A DNA stretch of 64,000 bases from the NCBI RefSeq assembly GCF_900240945.1, contig NZ_OESG01000014.1, positions 1,346,015 to 1,410,014 of the forward strand. The letters run 5' to 3'. Positions 32,305 to 40,284 of this stretch are shown here, piece after piece (positions within the stretch are counted from its first letter, which is position 1; each line of letters opens with the position of its first letter). A program made the position numbers and the translations under genes. The notes under the pieces were generated by a model. The model saw only the letters and a list, made by a program, of their open reading frames with translations. It made no database searches and was not told the origin of the DNA. The stretch is from Mycobacterium sp. 3519A (lineage in GTDB: Bacteria; Actinomycetota; Actinomycetes; Mycobacteriales; Mycobacteriaceae).

Positions 32305-32906
32305 GTGACGGTCGCTCTGAGGAGATGGATAGCGCCCGCGGCTCGTGGCCGCGAACGTTGACCTGGCGTGCCCATGACGTCCCGAGGATGGAATCCGTTC
32401 GGGTTCAGCTGTCGGGCAACCGGATCAAGGCGCACGGCAGAATCGTTGCCGCCGCGACGCCGTCACATCCGGCGTTCTCGGCCTCCTACGACTTGGTCAC
32501 CGACGAGGGAGGCGGCACCAAACGGCTGTCGCTGACCGTCACGCTCGCCGAACGCGAACGCCAACTGTCGATCGCGCGTGACGAAGAGAACATGTGGCTT
32601 GTGCAGCAGCACACCGGCGAGACCAAACGCGCCGCCTACGAAGGCGCGCTCGACGTCGACGTGATCTTCAGCCCGTTCTTCAACGCGCTGCCGATCCGGC
32701 GCACCGGGCTCTATCAGCGCAGCGACTCGATCACCTGCCCAGTGGTGTACGTGCGGTTGCCCGAGCTGTCGGTGGAGCCCGCGGTCATCACCTACAGCAG
32801 CGCGCCCGACGGGATCAAGCTGCATTCGCCGGTCGCCGAGACCACCATCACGGTCGACGAGGACGGTTTCATCCTCGACTACCCAGGGTTGGCAGAGCGG
32901 ATCTGA
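32301..32906 (+). CDS. Putative glycolipid-binding protein (Rv3755c-like)
   Basis: 201 residues. A beta-rich soluble protein of the PF06475-type putative glycolipid-binding family: [19 protein letters not shown] at the N-terminus, then [21 protein letters not shown] (about 112-132) and [17 protein letters not shown]. No signal peptide, so probably cytoplasmic. It overlaps proZ by 4 bp, as Rv3755c follows proZ in M. tuberculosis, and overlaps the end of the convergent tyrA by 38 bp. Biochemical role unproven. Confidence 0.85.
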   Translation: MSDGRSEEMDSARGSWPRTLTWRAHDVPRMESVRVQLSGNRIKAHGRIVAAATPSHPAFSASYDLVTDEGGGTKRLSLTVTLAERERQLSIARDEENMWLVQQHTGETKRAAYEGALDVDVIFSPFFNALPIRRTGLYQRSDSITCPVVYVRLPELSVEPAVITYSSAPDGIKLHSPVAETTITVDEDGFILDYPGLAERI

Positions 32907-33828
32907 TCACGCCGCCGGCCCGGCCCGCCGCGGCGAGTTCTTCGCGCCAGTTCTCCTCGCCGATCACGACGGCGACGATGTCCGGCCTGCTGAAGCTGTC
33001 GTAGCGGATGCGGGCGGCGTGTCCCGGTTCGACGAGGTCGGTCAGCGGGTTCTTCGCGGCCAGCGCGTCGCGCGCCTGGCCGAGCAGCGCGAGCGTGCGT
33101 TCCAATGCGGGCAGCAGTTGGTCGGCGTTGGCCTCGCACATGGCGCGGACGAGGTCGGGCGCGGTGGCCGCGACCCGGGTGCCGTCGCGGAACGAGCCCG
33201 CCGCCAATGCGAACGCCAGCGGGACCTCGCCCGCCGTGATCGCCAGCGCCTCAGCCAGCAGGTGCGGAAGGTGCGAGATCGTGGCTGCGGCCGCGTCGTG
33301 CTCGTCGGAGCGCGCCGGGACGATGACGGATCCGCAGTCCAGCGACAGGTTCATCACCAGCGTCCAGATGTCGGGGTCGACGTGGTCGTCGACGGCGATC
33401 ACCCACGGCGCGCCGACGAAGAGGCGGGCGTTGCCCGCCGACCATCCGGAGTGCGCGGTCCCGGTCATCGGGTGGCCGCCGACGAAGCGGTCGAGCAGTC
33501 CGAACGAGCGGACCTCGTCCAGCACGCAACTCTTCACGCTGGTCACATCGGTCAACGGGCAATCCGGTGCGGTGTCGCGGATGCGGGCCAGCATCGCGCG
33601 TAACGCAGGCACCGGCACGGCGAGCACGATCAGGGCGTTGCTGGCAGCGGCCCGGGCCAACGCTTCGTCGAGGTTCTCGGTGGCGTCGAACCCGTCGAAC
33701 TTCGCCGCCTGTACCCCGTCGATCGAGCGGTTGTACCCGAAGACCTCACGCCCCGCGGCCGCGGCGGCCCGCATCACCGAGCCGCCGATCAGCCCGAGCC
33801 CCACCACACAAATCGGTGTGTTCGTCAC
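32869..33828 (-). CDS. tyrA: Prephenate dehydrogenase TyrA
   Basis: 319 residues from GTG at 33828, which starts just before the Rossmann strand as in related enzymes; an in-frame ATG at 33855 would add nine residues. The motif [21 protein letters not shown] binds NAD(P). Further features are [26 protein letters not shown], the catalytic [11 protein letters not shown] and a helical dimerisation domain with [11 protein letters not shown]. Reaction: prephenate to 4-hydroxyphenylpyruvate, which HisC2/Pat-type transaminases convert to tyrosine. No ACT domain is present. Confidence 0.93.
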   Translation of the reverse strand: MTNTPICVVGLGLIGGSVMRAAAAAGREVFGYNRSIDGVQAAKFDGFDATENLDEALARAAASNALIVLAVPVPALRAMLARIRDTAPDCPLTDVTSVKSCVLDEVRSFGLLDRFVGGHPMTGTAHSGWSAGNARLFVGAPWVIAVDDHVDPDIWTLVMNLSLDCGSVIVPARSDEHDAAAATISHLPHLLAEALAITAGEVPLAFALAAGSFRDGTRVAATAPDLVRAMCEANADQLLPALERTLALLGQARDALAAKNPLTDLVEPGHAARIRYDSFSRPDIVAVVIGEENWREELAAAGRAGGVIRSALPTLGSRG

Positions 33829-33921
33829 CTTGCAAGGTTGGCACACGAACCGCATCGTCCGACGTCAGCCTTGGTCTCCAGTGCTGGTAAACCCTCGACC
33901 TCGGGACTACCGTTACCCCTC

Positions 33922-34431
33922 ATGGGAGCACAGGGTGCACCGGCGGCAGACATGCCCGACGGGTTCGGGGTTGCCGTCGTCCGCGAGGACGGCAAGTGGC
34001 GCTGTTCGGCAATGCGCAAGGCCGCGTTGAACAGCCTGGCCGCAGCGGAGACCGAACTACGCGAGTTGCGTAGCGCTGGTGCCGTTTTCGGCCTACTGGA
34101 CGTCGACGACGAATTCTTCGTGATCGTGCGACCCGCGCCAGCGGGGACCAGGCTGTTCCTGTCGGACGCGACGGCTGCGCTGGACTACGACATCGCCGCC
34201 GAGGTGCTGGAGAAACTCGACAACGACATATCACCGGAGGAACTCGAGGAGGCCGACCCGTTCGAGGAGGGCGACCTCGGCCTGCTCTCCGACGTGGGCC
34301 TGCCGGAGGCGGTGCTGGGCGTCATCCTCGACGAATCCGACCTCTACGCCGACGAGCAGTTGGGCCGCATCGCGCGGGAGATGGGTTTCGCGGATGAGCT
34401 GTCGGCCGTGCTCGACCGTTTGGGTCGGTGA
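33922..34431 (+). CDS. TadA-associated protein (Rv3753c-like)
   Basis: 169 residues from ATG at 33922. It is acidic, with GFGVAVVREDGKWRCSAM at the N-terminus, FGLLDVDDEFFVIVRPAPAGTRLFLSDATAALDYDIAAEVL in the middle (span; conserved core RLFLSDATAA) and an acidic PFEEGDLGLL segment before a C-terminal ADEQLGRIAREMGF. It matches the protein found next to tRNA adenosine deaminase in actinobacteria and overlaps tadA by 4 bp. A partner or accessory role for TadA is inferred from that constant linkage. Confidence 0.87.
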   Translation: MGAQGAPAADMPDGFGVAVVREDGKWRCSAMRKAALNSLAAAETELRELRSAGAVFGLLDVDDEFFVIVRPAPAGTRLFLSDATAALDYDIAAEVLEKLDNDISPEELEEADPFEEGDLGLLSDVGLPEAVLGVILDESDLYADEQLGRIAREMGFADELSAVLDRLGR

Positions 34432-34880
34432 AGTCTGACGAGGACCTGATCCGGGTTGCATTGGAGGCCGCAGGTGCGGCGGGGCCTCGCGATGTGCCGA
34501 TCGGGGCGGTGATCGTCGCCGCGGACGGCATCGAACTGGCGCGCGCGGCCAATATGCGTGAGGAACTCGGTGACCCGACCGCGCACGCGGAGATTTTGGC
34601 GATGCGCGCGGCGGCGTCCGCGCTCGGTGACGGCTGGCGGTTGGAGGGCGCGACGCTGGCGGTCACGGTCGAGCCCTGCACGATGTGTGCGGGCGCGCTG
34701 GTGATGGCCCGCGTCGCGCGGTTGGTGTTCGGGGCGTGGGAACCGAAGACGGGGGCGGTCGGGTCGTTGTGGGACGTGGTGCGTGACCGTCGGCTGACGC
34801 ACCGGCCCGAAGTGCGCGGCGGGGTACTGGCGGCCGAATGCGCGGCGCCGCTGGAGGCGTTCTTCGCGCGACAGCGATGA
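34428..34880 (+). CDS. tadA: tRNA adenosine-34 deaminase TadA
   Basis: 150 residues from GTG at 34428. The zinc site and catalytic Glu are in HAE (His53, Glu55) and PCTMC (Cys84, Cys87), and VPIGAVIV and GAWEPKTGAVGS are typical of TadA. It converts A34 to inosine in tRNA-Arg(ACG), the gene for which is at 12707 in this window. Coupled by a 4-bp overlap to its usual partner gene. Its last two codons and stop form the first bases of the 32-bp tandem repeat downstream. Confidence 0.94.
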   Translation: MKSDEDLIRVALEAAGAAGPRDVPIGAVIVAADGIELARAANMREELGDPTAHAEILAMRAAASALGDGWRLEGATLAVTVEPCTMCAGALVMARVARLVFGAWEPKTGAVGSLWDVVRDRRLTHRPEVRGGVLAAECAAPLEAFFARQR

Positions 34881-35038
34881 GCGCTTGCGCGAAGAGCATC
34901 AGGCAGCGATGAGCGCTTGCGCGAAGAGCATCAGGCAGCGATGAGCGCTTGCGCGAAGAGCATCAGGCAGCGATGAGCGCTTGCGCGAAGAGCATCAGGC
35001 AGCGATGAGCGTTTGCGCGAAGAGCATCAGGCAGCGAT
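34874..35038. repeat. Tandem repeat, five 32-bp units plus a 5-bp remnant
   Basis: Units start at 34874, 34906, 34938, 34970 and 35002. Each begins GCGATGAGCGCTTGCGCGAA and ends GAGCATCAGGCA. Units 1-4 are identical; unit 5 has one C-to-T change (GCGTTTGCG). Unit 1 starts inside the end of tadA and the array ends 5 bp before the nitronate monooxygenase stop region. Each unit also carries a short inverted symmetry (GATG...CATC). There are no spacers, so it is not a CRISPR array. Confidence 0.93.
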
Positions 35039-35042
35039 CGGA

Positions 35043-35960
35043 CTAACCGAGCCGAGATCCGCCGTCGCGCAACACGTTTTCGATCTCCGACCAAGTCTGC
35101 TTGACGATCTGCGCCGCTGGCTGCAGGTCGATGATCCGCGACGACACCTGGCCGGTGTTGGCGACGCTGGCGTCCATATCGCCGTCGAAGTAGAGGTCGG
35201 TGATCCGGCCGAGCACTTGTACGTCGGGATCGTTGGCGGCAACCCGGGCGGCGAGGCCGGTGCGCAGTACCCGCATCGTCGGGTTGCCGGGGATGTCGAG
35301 CATCACGGTGCCGTCGTCGGCGGCGGCCATGATCGCGTTCTTGAAGTTGGCATGCACGGCGGCCTCGTGGCTGGCGAGCATCCGGGTGCCCATTTGAACG
35401 CCTTCGGCGCCGAGTACGACGGCGGCGGCCGCGGAACGGGCGTCGCAGATGCCGCCCGCCGCGATGATCGGCAGGTCGACCTCGTCGGCGACGAGGGGGA
35501 GCAGGACCAGCGTCGACGCGCCGAGGGCGGATTTGAACCCACCACCCTCGACACCCTCGACCACCAGGGCGTCGACGCCCGCGTCGGCGGCCTTCCTCGC
35601 GCCCTTGAGCGATCCGACGACGTGGACGACGATCATGCCTGCGTCGTGCAGTCGGGCGGTGAACAGGGCGGGGTCGCCCGCGGAGGTGAAGACGTGCCGC
35701 ACCTCGGCTGCGACCAGTTCGTCGACGATCGACGGATCGCGCTTCCAGCCCTGGATCATCAGGTTGGCCGCCACCGGGCGGTCGGTGAGTTCGCGTACGC
35801 GGCGCAGGTCGGCGCGGCCGTCGGGGGTCAGCGTCTCGATCATGCCGAGGCCGCCGCCCTCGGAGACGGCAGCGGCCAGTTCGGCCCTGGCGATGTAGGT
35901 CATCGGCGCCTGGACGACGGGATACTCGACGCCGAGCAGGGCCTGGATCCGGTTGGTCAC
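35043..35960 (-). CDS. Nitronate monooxygenase / 2-nitropropane dioxygenase family flavoprotein
   Basis: 305 residues from GTG at 35960; a longer frame to 36098 would run through a tRNA gene and is rejected. TIM-barrel FMN enzyme: YPVVQAPMTYIARAELAAAVSEGGGLGMI at the N-terminus, then VDALVVEGVEGGGF, PIIAAGGICDARSAAAAVVLGAEGVQMGTRMLAS (phosphate-binding GGI and GTR motifs, about 170-203). Expected to oxidise alkyl nitronates, or act as an FMN enoyl reductase-like enzyme of the same fold; NMO is the best family match. Convergent with tadA across the tandem repeat. Confidence 0.9.
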   Translation of the reverse strand: MTNRIQALLGVEYPVVQAPMTYIARAELAAAVSEGGGLGMIETLTPDGRADLRRVRELTDRPVAANLMIQGWKRDPSIVDELVAAEVRHVFTSAGDPALFTARLHDAGMIVVHVVGSLKGARKAADAGVDALVVEGVEGGGFKSALGASTLVLLPLVADEVDLPIIAAGGICDARSAAAAVVLGAEGVQMGTRMLASHEAAVHANFKNAIMAAADDGTVMLDIPGNPTMRVLRTGLAARVAANDPDVQVLGRITDLYFDGDMDASVANTGQVSSRIIDLQPAAQIVKQTWSEIENVLRDGGSRLG

Positions 35961-36006
35961 GGAAGCGATTGGATCAGTACCGCGGTCGGCCGGTAAGCTG
36001 CCACGC

Positions 36007-36094
36007 GGTGGCGTGTCCGAGCGGCCTAAGGAGCACGCCTCGAAAGCGTGTGACGGGTAACCCCCGTCCGAGGGTTCAAATCCCTCCGCCACCG
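36007..36094 (+). tRNA. tRNA-Ser (anticodon CGA)
   Basis: The acceptor GGTGGCG (36007-36013) pairs with CGCCACC (36087-36093), discriminator G. The anticodon loop in GCACGCCTCGAAAGCGTGT gives CGA. A long variable arm and GGTTCAAATCC confirm serine. The acceptor is identical to that of tRNA-Ser(TGA) at 4679. Confidence 0.95.
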
Positions 36095-36110
36095 CCAAGA
36101 AATTGCCTGG

Positions 36111-36791
36111 TCAGCACAGCGCGTCCAGCGCTGCCAAGATGTCGCTGACCTCCGTGCGCGTCGCGTAGTTGGGGTGCACGTCGATCCAGCGGATAGTCCC
36201 GGACTCGTCCACGACGACGACCGTCGGCATCGGCAGACCCACGGTGCCGTCGGCGTTGACCTCGGCCAGGTTCAGTCCGCCCGCACGTTGCGCCGCCTGC
36301 GCCTCTTGCGTGGGCTCGGTGATCACCCCGAGACGGCCCGCGACCGCGTTGCCAGGATCCGACAACACCGTGAAACTCAGTTTGTTCTTCTCCTTGACCG
36401 ACAGCGACCCGTCGGGCTTCTGCGGGCTGACCGCCACCAGCACGACGCCCCTGTCGGCCAGGGCCGGGGCGAGGTCCTCCTGATACGCGCGCAGCGCCAG
36501 ATTGCAGTACGGACACCACACGCCGCGGTAGAGCACCACCACGGCGGTACGGCCACCGATTGCGGCCGACAGTTTCGTGGCCTCGCCGTGCGCGTCGATG
36601 AGGTCGAAATCGCCCAACGTCTCACCGGGTTCGGCAACGCCCGACGGGATCCCGCGTTCATCGAGACCGGCCTGCTCCGCACCGAACACGCCGAGTACCT
36701 CGTTGGGGATCTGGTCTGCCATCGCCGCCTGCATTGCGGCGACGCGGCCGGCGATCGTGGTGGGATTGGCTTCAGCGGAGGTGGACATCAC
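36111..36791 (-). CDS. Peroxiredoxin-like AhpC/TSA-family protein
   Basis: 226 residues. After a helical N-terminal extension of about 60 residues comes a thioredoxin fold with VVVLYRGVWCPYCNLALRAYQ (about 85-105): a CPYC pair in the active-site loop, with YRG in place of the classical peroxidatic PxxxTxxC. VAVSPQKPDGSLSVKEKNKLSFTVLSD and MPTVVVVDESGTIRWIDV complete the fold. It should be a thiol peroxidase or disulfide reductase acting in the cytosol. Divergent from a TetR gene with a palindrome in between. Confidence 0.88.
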   Translation of the reverse strand: MMSTSAEANPTTIAGRVAAMQAAMADQIPNEVLGVFGAEQAGLDERGIPSGVAEPGETLGDFDLIDAHGEATKLSAAIGGRTAVVVLYRGVWCPYCNLALRAYQEDLAPALADRGVVLVAVSPQKPDGSLSVKEKNKLSFTVLSDPGNAVAGRLGVITEPTQEAQAAQRAGGLNLAEVNADGTVGLPMPTVVVVDESGTIRWIDVHPNYATRTEVSDILAALDALC

Positions 36792-36868
36792 TCGCCTTTC
36801 AGTCGATGCCGTTGTCGCAGAGCGGGTTTGGCACGGGTACTCGCTTCGCGAGTCTGCGCCTGCAAAAA

Positions 36869-36884
36869 TGGAGTGTCAACTCCA
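36869..36884. promoter_or_regulatory. Inverted repeat, TetR operator candidate overlapping a -35 box
   Basis: TGGAGTGTCAACTCCA consists of perfect 6-bp arms (TGGAGT/ACTCCA) with a 4-base spacer. It lies between the divergent peroxiredoxin (36791) and TetR (36902) genes. On the minus strand it contains TTGACA, a likely -35 for the peroxiredoxin gene, so binding would block that promoter. Confidence 0.6.
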
Positions 36885-36901
36885 GAAAATGAGGTCCCCG
36901 A

Positions 36902-37519
36902 ATGCGCACCACTTCGCAACCAAAGCTGACTCCGAAGGGACGCGCAACGCGGGACCGGATCGTGGCCGCCGCAGCCGAGTTGATGCTGCAACGCGGCGTC
37001 GCAGGCACCACCATCGAGGACATTCAGCACGCTGCCAGCGTGAGCACATCGCAGATGTACCACTACTTCGCCGACAAGAGCGATCTGGTCGCCGCTGTCA
37101 TCGACATGCAAACCGACCAGGTGCTCGCCGTGCAGCATCTCGGTCTCGACCACCTCGAGTCCCTCGACGACTTGCGCCGATGGCGCGACATCATGGTCGA
37201 CCTGGTGCGCGACCGCCGCTGCGAAGGCGGCTGTCCCATCGGATCCCTCGCCAACGAACTCACCGAAACCGACCCACTGGCCCGTGCTCGCCTCGCACGG
37301 TCATTTACTCGGTGGGAGACCATGATTCGGGACGGACTCGGCGTTATCGCCGCGCGCGGCGAACTACCTCCCGACGCGGACGTCGATTCGATCGCCCTCG
37401 CCATGCTGGCAGCCATCCAGGGCGGCCTGCTGTTGAGTCAGGTGCGCCGGGACACCGCGCCCCTCGAGGCGGCTGTCGACACCATGATCGACCATCTCCG
37501 CGCCCTCGGCGTGCACTAG
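36902..37519 (+). CDS. TetR-family transcriptional regulator
   Basis: 205 residues. The N-terminal helix-turn-helix is RDRIVAAAAELMLQRGVAGTTIEDIQHAASVSTSQMYHYFADKSDLVAAVI (about 17-68; conserved TTIEDI and MYHYFADKSDL). The C-terminal ligand domain (about 80-205) resembles the LmrA/YxaF group, with CEGGCPIGSLANEL near 110-124. Divergent from the peroxiredoxin-like gene; it probably represses itself and that gene through the palindrome at 36869. Its 3' end lies opposite the last part of the histidine kinase frame. Confidence 0.9.
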   Translation: MRTTSQPKLTPKGRATRDRIVAAAAELMLQRGVAGTTIEDIQHAASVSTSQMYHYFADKSDLVAAVIDMQTDQVLAVQHLGLDHLESLDDLRRWRDIMVDLVRDRRCEGGCPIGSLANELTETDPLARARLARSFTRWETMIRDGLGVIAARGELPPDADVDSIALAMLAAIQGGLLLSQVRRDTAPLEAAVDTMIDHLRALGVH

Positions 37520-38614
37520 TCCGCGGTAGGGCAGGCGAAAACTGATGGTGCACCCCGTGCCGTGTCCTTCGCTGTGCGCCTCGATGCGGCCGCCATGCGC
37601 TTCGACCAACGCCTTGGCGATCGACAGCCCGATACCTGCGCCGCCCTGCCTGCGGTCGCGGGCCGAGTCGACCCGGTAGAACCGGTCGAACAAGCGGCCG
37701 AGGTGTTCGGGCGCTATGCCAATTCCAGTGTCGGAGACCGCGATGACCAGTTCGTCGTCGTTGTCGAACATCAGCACGCTGACCTCGCCGCCCGCAGCGG
37801 TGTGGCGCAGCGCGTTGTCGAGCAGGTTGCTCATTACCTGTGCGAGCCGTTCGGGGTCGGCCCACAGCTTCGGCACCTCGGCCGTGGTCTGCGCACGCAG
37901 CGCCACCCCCTTGGCGCTGTACCGGGGCGCGAATGCCGACACCGCCGATGAGACCAGCTCCGCCGGTGATGTCCAGACCGCGTCGATGAACGTCGTGCGC
38001 CGTTCCGCGACCGCCAGCGACGTCACGTCGACACTGAACCGAGTCAGGCGTCGGGTCTGGTCGCGCAGTGTCGCAACGGTTTCCGCGTCCAGTGGTTGCA
38101 CCCCGTCCTCGAGCGCCTCCATGTACGCCTCCAGCACCGACACCGGCGTCCTGATCTCATGCGCCAGGTCGGCCAGCATCTGCCGACGCGTGTCCTCCGC
38201 GGCACCGAGCCGTTGCGCCATCGTGTTGAACGCGGCGGCGACGGCGTCGAACTCCTTGCCGAGCCCGGGTGCCGGAACGGCAATGTCGTAATGCCCGTTG
38301 GCAACTGCTGACGCTGCGCGCGATAGCGCGGTCGCCGAGCGGTGCACCCGTCTGCTCAGGTAGTAGCTCAGCGACAGCGTCGCCACTGCCGACACGGCCA
38401 GCGCAATACCGACCGACAGCGCGGTCGCCTCACGGAAGGCGCGCTCATAGGGATGACTGCCATTGAGCCCAGGCACCACCGCTTGATCCATCAAGCGGCG
38501 GATCATCGGCGGCCCGACGGTCATCGCCACGACCGTGGTGGTCGCCATCCCTGCGATGACGACAACCAGAATCGTCACCAGCAGTCGCAGTCCGATCCCG
38601 CGCCTGCTCGGCAT
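37364..38614 (-). CDS. tcrY: Sensor histidine kinase (TcrY-like)
   Basis: 416 residues from ATG at 38614. Two membrane helices (about 9-33 and 65-86) flank a short extracytoplasmic loop. A HAMP domain (about 87-140) is followed by the H-box ADLAHEIRTPVSVLEAY (His152), N-box LLDNALRHT, G1 VSDTGIGI and G2 GGAGIGLSIAKAL. The normal kinase ends at about residue 364 (SFRLPYRG); the frame then continues about 50 residues antisense to tetR, an unusual tail. Its ATG overlaps the stop of the response regulator, so the pair is coupled. Orthology to M. tuberculosis TcrY (Rv3764c) is inferred from the region. Confidence 0.88.
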   Translation of the reverse strand: MPSRRGIGLRLLVTILVVVIAGMATTTVVAMTVGPPMIRRLMDQAVVPGLNGSHPYERAFREATALSVGIALAVSAVATLSLSYYLSRRVHRSATALSRAASAVANGHYDIAVPAPGLGKEFDAVAAAFNTMAQRLGAAEDTRRQMLADLAHEIRTPVSVLEAYMEALEDGVQPLDAETVATLRDQTRRLTRFSVDVTSLAVAERRTTFIDAVWTSPAELVSSAVSAFAPRYSAKGVALRAQTTAEVPKLWADPERLAQVMSNLLDNALRHTAAGGEVSVLMFDNDDELVIAVSDTGIGIAPEHLGRLFDRFYRVDSARDRRQGGAGIGLSIAKALVEAHGGRIEAHSEGHGTGCTISFRLPYRGLVHAEGAEMVDHGVDSRLEGRGVPAHLTQQQAALDGCQHGEGDRIDVRVGR

Positions 38615-39336
38615 CAGCCCGCCCCCATCCGGTATCCGACGCCGCGCACGGTGACGACATAGCGCGGCGCCGCGGGGTCGTCGGCCAACTTGCGGCGAAG
38701 ACGGCCGACGTGGACGTCGACCACGTTGTCGGCGCCGACCCACGTGTCGCCCCATACCGATTGCAGCAGTTGACCTCTGCTCCACACCACTCCAGGGCGT
38801 GCCGAAAGCGTTGCCAAGATGTCGAATTCGGTTCGGGTGAGCATCACCGGTGACCCGTCGAGATGCACTTCACGGGCATCGACGTCGATCTGCAGTATGC
38901 CGAACCTCCGTGGGGGGCTGACCGTTTCGCTGTTTGTGTCCGGCGTGCGTCGGGGTCGCCGCATCATCGCGCGCACCCGGGCTACCAACTCGCGCGGGCT
39001 GAACGGTTTGGTGACGTAATCGTCGGCGCCGACCGACAACCCCACGATGGTGTCGAGTTCCGTGTCGCGTGCGGTCAACATCACCACGTATGCATCGGAG
39101 AAGGCGCGAAGCTGCCTGCACACCTCGACGCCGTCGACACCCGGCAGACCGATATCGAGGATGACCACATCTGGATCGGCCTCGCGTGCGAGATCCAGTG
39201 CGCTGTGCCCGTCGTGGGCCAGGTGCACCTCGAACATCTCGCGCTTCAAGTAGCCGGCCACCACAGACGCCAACGGCGTCTCGTCGTCGACGACCAACGC
39301 ACGAAGCCCCTGCGGCGGGGCCACGTCAATACTCAT
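38614..39336 (-). CDS. tcrX: OmpR-family response regulator (TcrX-like)
   Basis: 240 residues from ATG at 39336. Receiver domain: LRALVVDDETPLA with acidic pocket, phospho-acceptor Asp61 in VVILDIGLPGVDG and Lys110 in YVTKPF. The C-terminal winged helix reads LTRTEFDILATLSARPGVVWSRGQLLQSVWG and ends VDVHVGRLRRKLADDP...VRGVGYRMG, typical of OmpR/PhoB. Coupled by overlapping stop/start to the kinase. Direct repeats in the upstream intergenic region may be its own binding site. Confidence 0.9.
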   Translation of the reverse strand: MSIDVAPPQGLRALVVDDETPLASVVAGYLKREMFEVHLAHDGHSALDLAREADPDVVILDIGLPGVDGVEVCRQLRAFSDAYVVMLTARDTELDTIVGLSVGADDYVTKPFSPRELVARVRAMMRRPRRTPDTNSETVSPPRRFGILQIDVDAREVHLDGSPVMLTRTEFDILATLSARPGVVWSRGQLLQSVWGDTWVGADNVVDVHVGRLRRKLADDPAAPRYVVTVRGVGYRMGAG

Positions 39337-39398
39337 GACCCCATACTGCCTGTGAATTCCGCCGTGAACTGGCTGCGAATGGCCGCAAGCGCACTTCT

Positions 39399-39416
39399 TC
39401 AGAAAATCGTCAGAAA
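39399..39416. promoter_or_regulatory. Direct repeats TCAGAAA, 11 bp apart: candidate TcrX site
   Basis: TCAGAAA occurs at 39399-39405 and again at 39410-39416, exactly one helical turn apart, between the divergent tcrX and DUF417-like genes. This spacing is the usual layout of OmpR/PhoB-family operators. Autoregulation and control of the divergent gene are inferred. Confidence 0.45.
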
Positions 39417-39457
39417 CTGACCAATCAAACGTCATCGTGCGACGTAACGCTCGACGC

Positions 39458-39937
39458 ATGACCACCACTTCAACAATCGCCACCACACGTTTCGACAGAG
39501 TCCTGATCGACGCAGGCCAGTTGATCACCCGCTACGGGCTGGTCGTCGTCCTGGCTTGGATCGGGTTCGGGAAATACCTGAAGATGGACGCCAAAGTGCT
39601 CATCCAGCACAGTCCGCTGATGAGTTGGATTTTCGACTTCCTGAGCCCGGTGGCGGTGGCCCGCGGGTTGGGCACGATGGAGATCGTCGCCGCGGTGCTG
39701 ATCGCCGTCGGGCCGCGTTGGCCTCGCGCTGCGTTTGTCGGAAGCGCGTTGGCTGTCGTGCTCTTCGTCGGCACGTTGAGTTTTCTGTTCTCGACGCCGG
39801 GTGTGGTGGTTGGCCACCTCGCGGGCGTGCCGGTGCTGTCGGCTCAACCGGGTCAGTTCCTGCTCAAAGATCTCGTTCTGATCGGAGTGGCCATTTGGAC
39901 GTTGGGGGATTCGCTTCGCGCGCTGCGCACGTCATGA
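39458..39937 (+). CDS. YkgB/DUF417-family membrane protein
   Basis: 159 residues from ATG at 39458. About four helices, with YGLVVVLAWIGFGKYLKMDAKVL at the N-terminus and GPRWPRAAFVGSALAVVLFVGTLSFLFSTPG. The KY-x-A-x-x-I/L-Q/H-x-SPLMSW pattern (HSPLMSWIF) and SAQPGQFLLKDLVLIGVA at the end match the YkgB/RclC group (DUF417), whose enteric member RclC is linked to reactive chlorine resistance. Divergent from tcrX, so it may be a target of that system. Confidence 0.85.
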   Translation: MTTTSTIATTRFDRVLIDAGQLITRYGLVVVLAWIGFGKYLKMDAKVLIQHSPLMSWIFDFLSPVAVARGLGTMEIVAAVLIAVGPRWPRAAFVGSALAVVLFVGTLSFLFSTPGVVVGHLAGVPVLSAQPGQFLLKDLVLIGVAIWTLGDSLRALRTS

Positions 39938-39946
39938 CCAACTAGT

Positions 39947-39987
39947 GGCGCGGCCACTGCGAAAGCCCTTCCTGCAGTGGCCGCGCC
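39947..39987. terminator. Strong bidirectional hairpin
   Basis: GGCGCGGCCACTGC (39947-39960) and GCAGTGGCCGCGCC (39974-39987) are perfect 14-bp arms with a 13-base loop, between the convergent genes that end at 39937 and 40000. It is one of the strongest stem-loops in the window. Confidence 0.82.
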
Positions 39988-39999
39988 CGCTGTCCGCGG

Positions 40000-40233
40000 C
40001 TAGTCCCCGGGAAGCCCTTGCTCTTCAGGCGGCAGCTTGGCGGGCCCGGTGATGGCGGGCTTGGCGAAGGGGATGGGTGGACTGTGGGGCGGCGCCGATG
40101 GCTTCTGGGTCGCAGCGGTCACGTTGCCTCCTGAGCCGGCCGCTTGGTCCATCGCGTCTGCGTGATGCGTGGTGATGACCGACAGTGTCGCGAACGCGGC
40201 GACCGCAAAACCGCCGAGAATGGTCCCCATCAT
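40000..40233 (-). CDS. Small exported proline-rich protein, 77 aa
   Basis: ATG at 40233 (a second ATG follows) preceded by GGAAAAGAAA; further upstream extension is rejected. A hydrophobic N-terminus (MMGTILGGFAVAAFATLSVI) could be a signal peptide or anchor, with possible cleavage near HADA. The rest is Pro/Ala/Lys-rich (KPSAPPHSPPIPFAKPAITGP) with no cysteine and no recognised domain. It lies 51 bp downstream of the secreted-protein gene ending at 40285, in the same direction. Function unknown. Confidence 0.65.
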   Translation of the reverse strand: MMGTILGGFAVAAFATLSVITTHHADAMDQAAGSGGNVTAATQKPSAPPHSPPIPFAKPAITGPAKLPPEEQGLPGD

Positions 40234-40284
40234 TTTCTTTTCCTTACTCAATTCCGTTCTCCTCCATTCGCTGTCACGCGTCAT

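Noticed and set aside
34874..35038. Possible CRISPR array
   Set aside because: The 32-bp units are directly adjacent with no spacers and no cas genes nearby; it is a simple tandem repeat.
35961..36098. N-terminal extension of the nitronate monooxygenase to 36098
   Set aside because: It would be read antisense through the tRNA-Ser(CGA) gene; the family start fits GTG at 35960.
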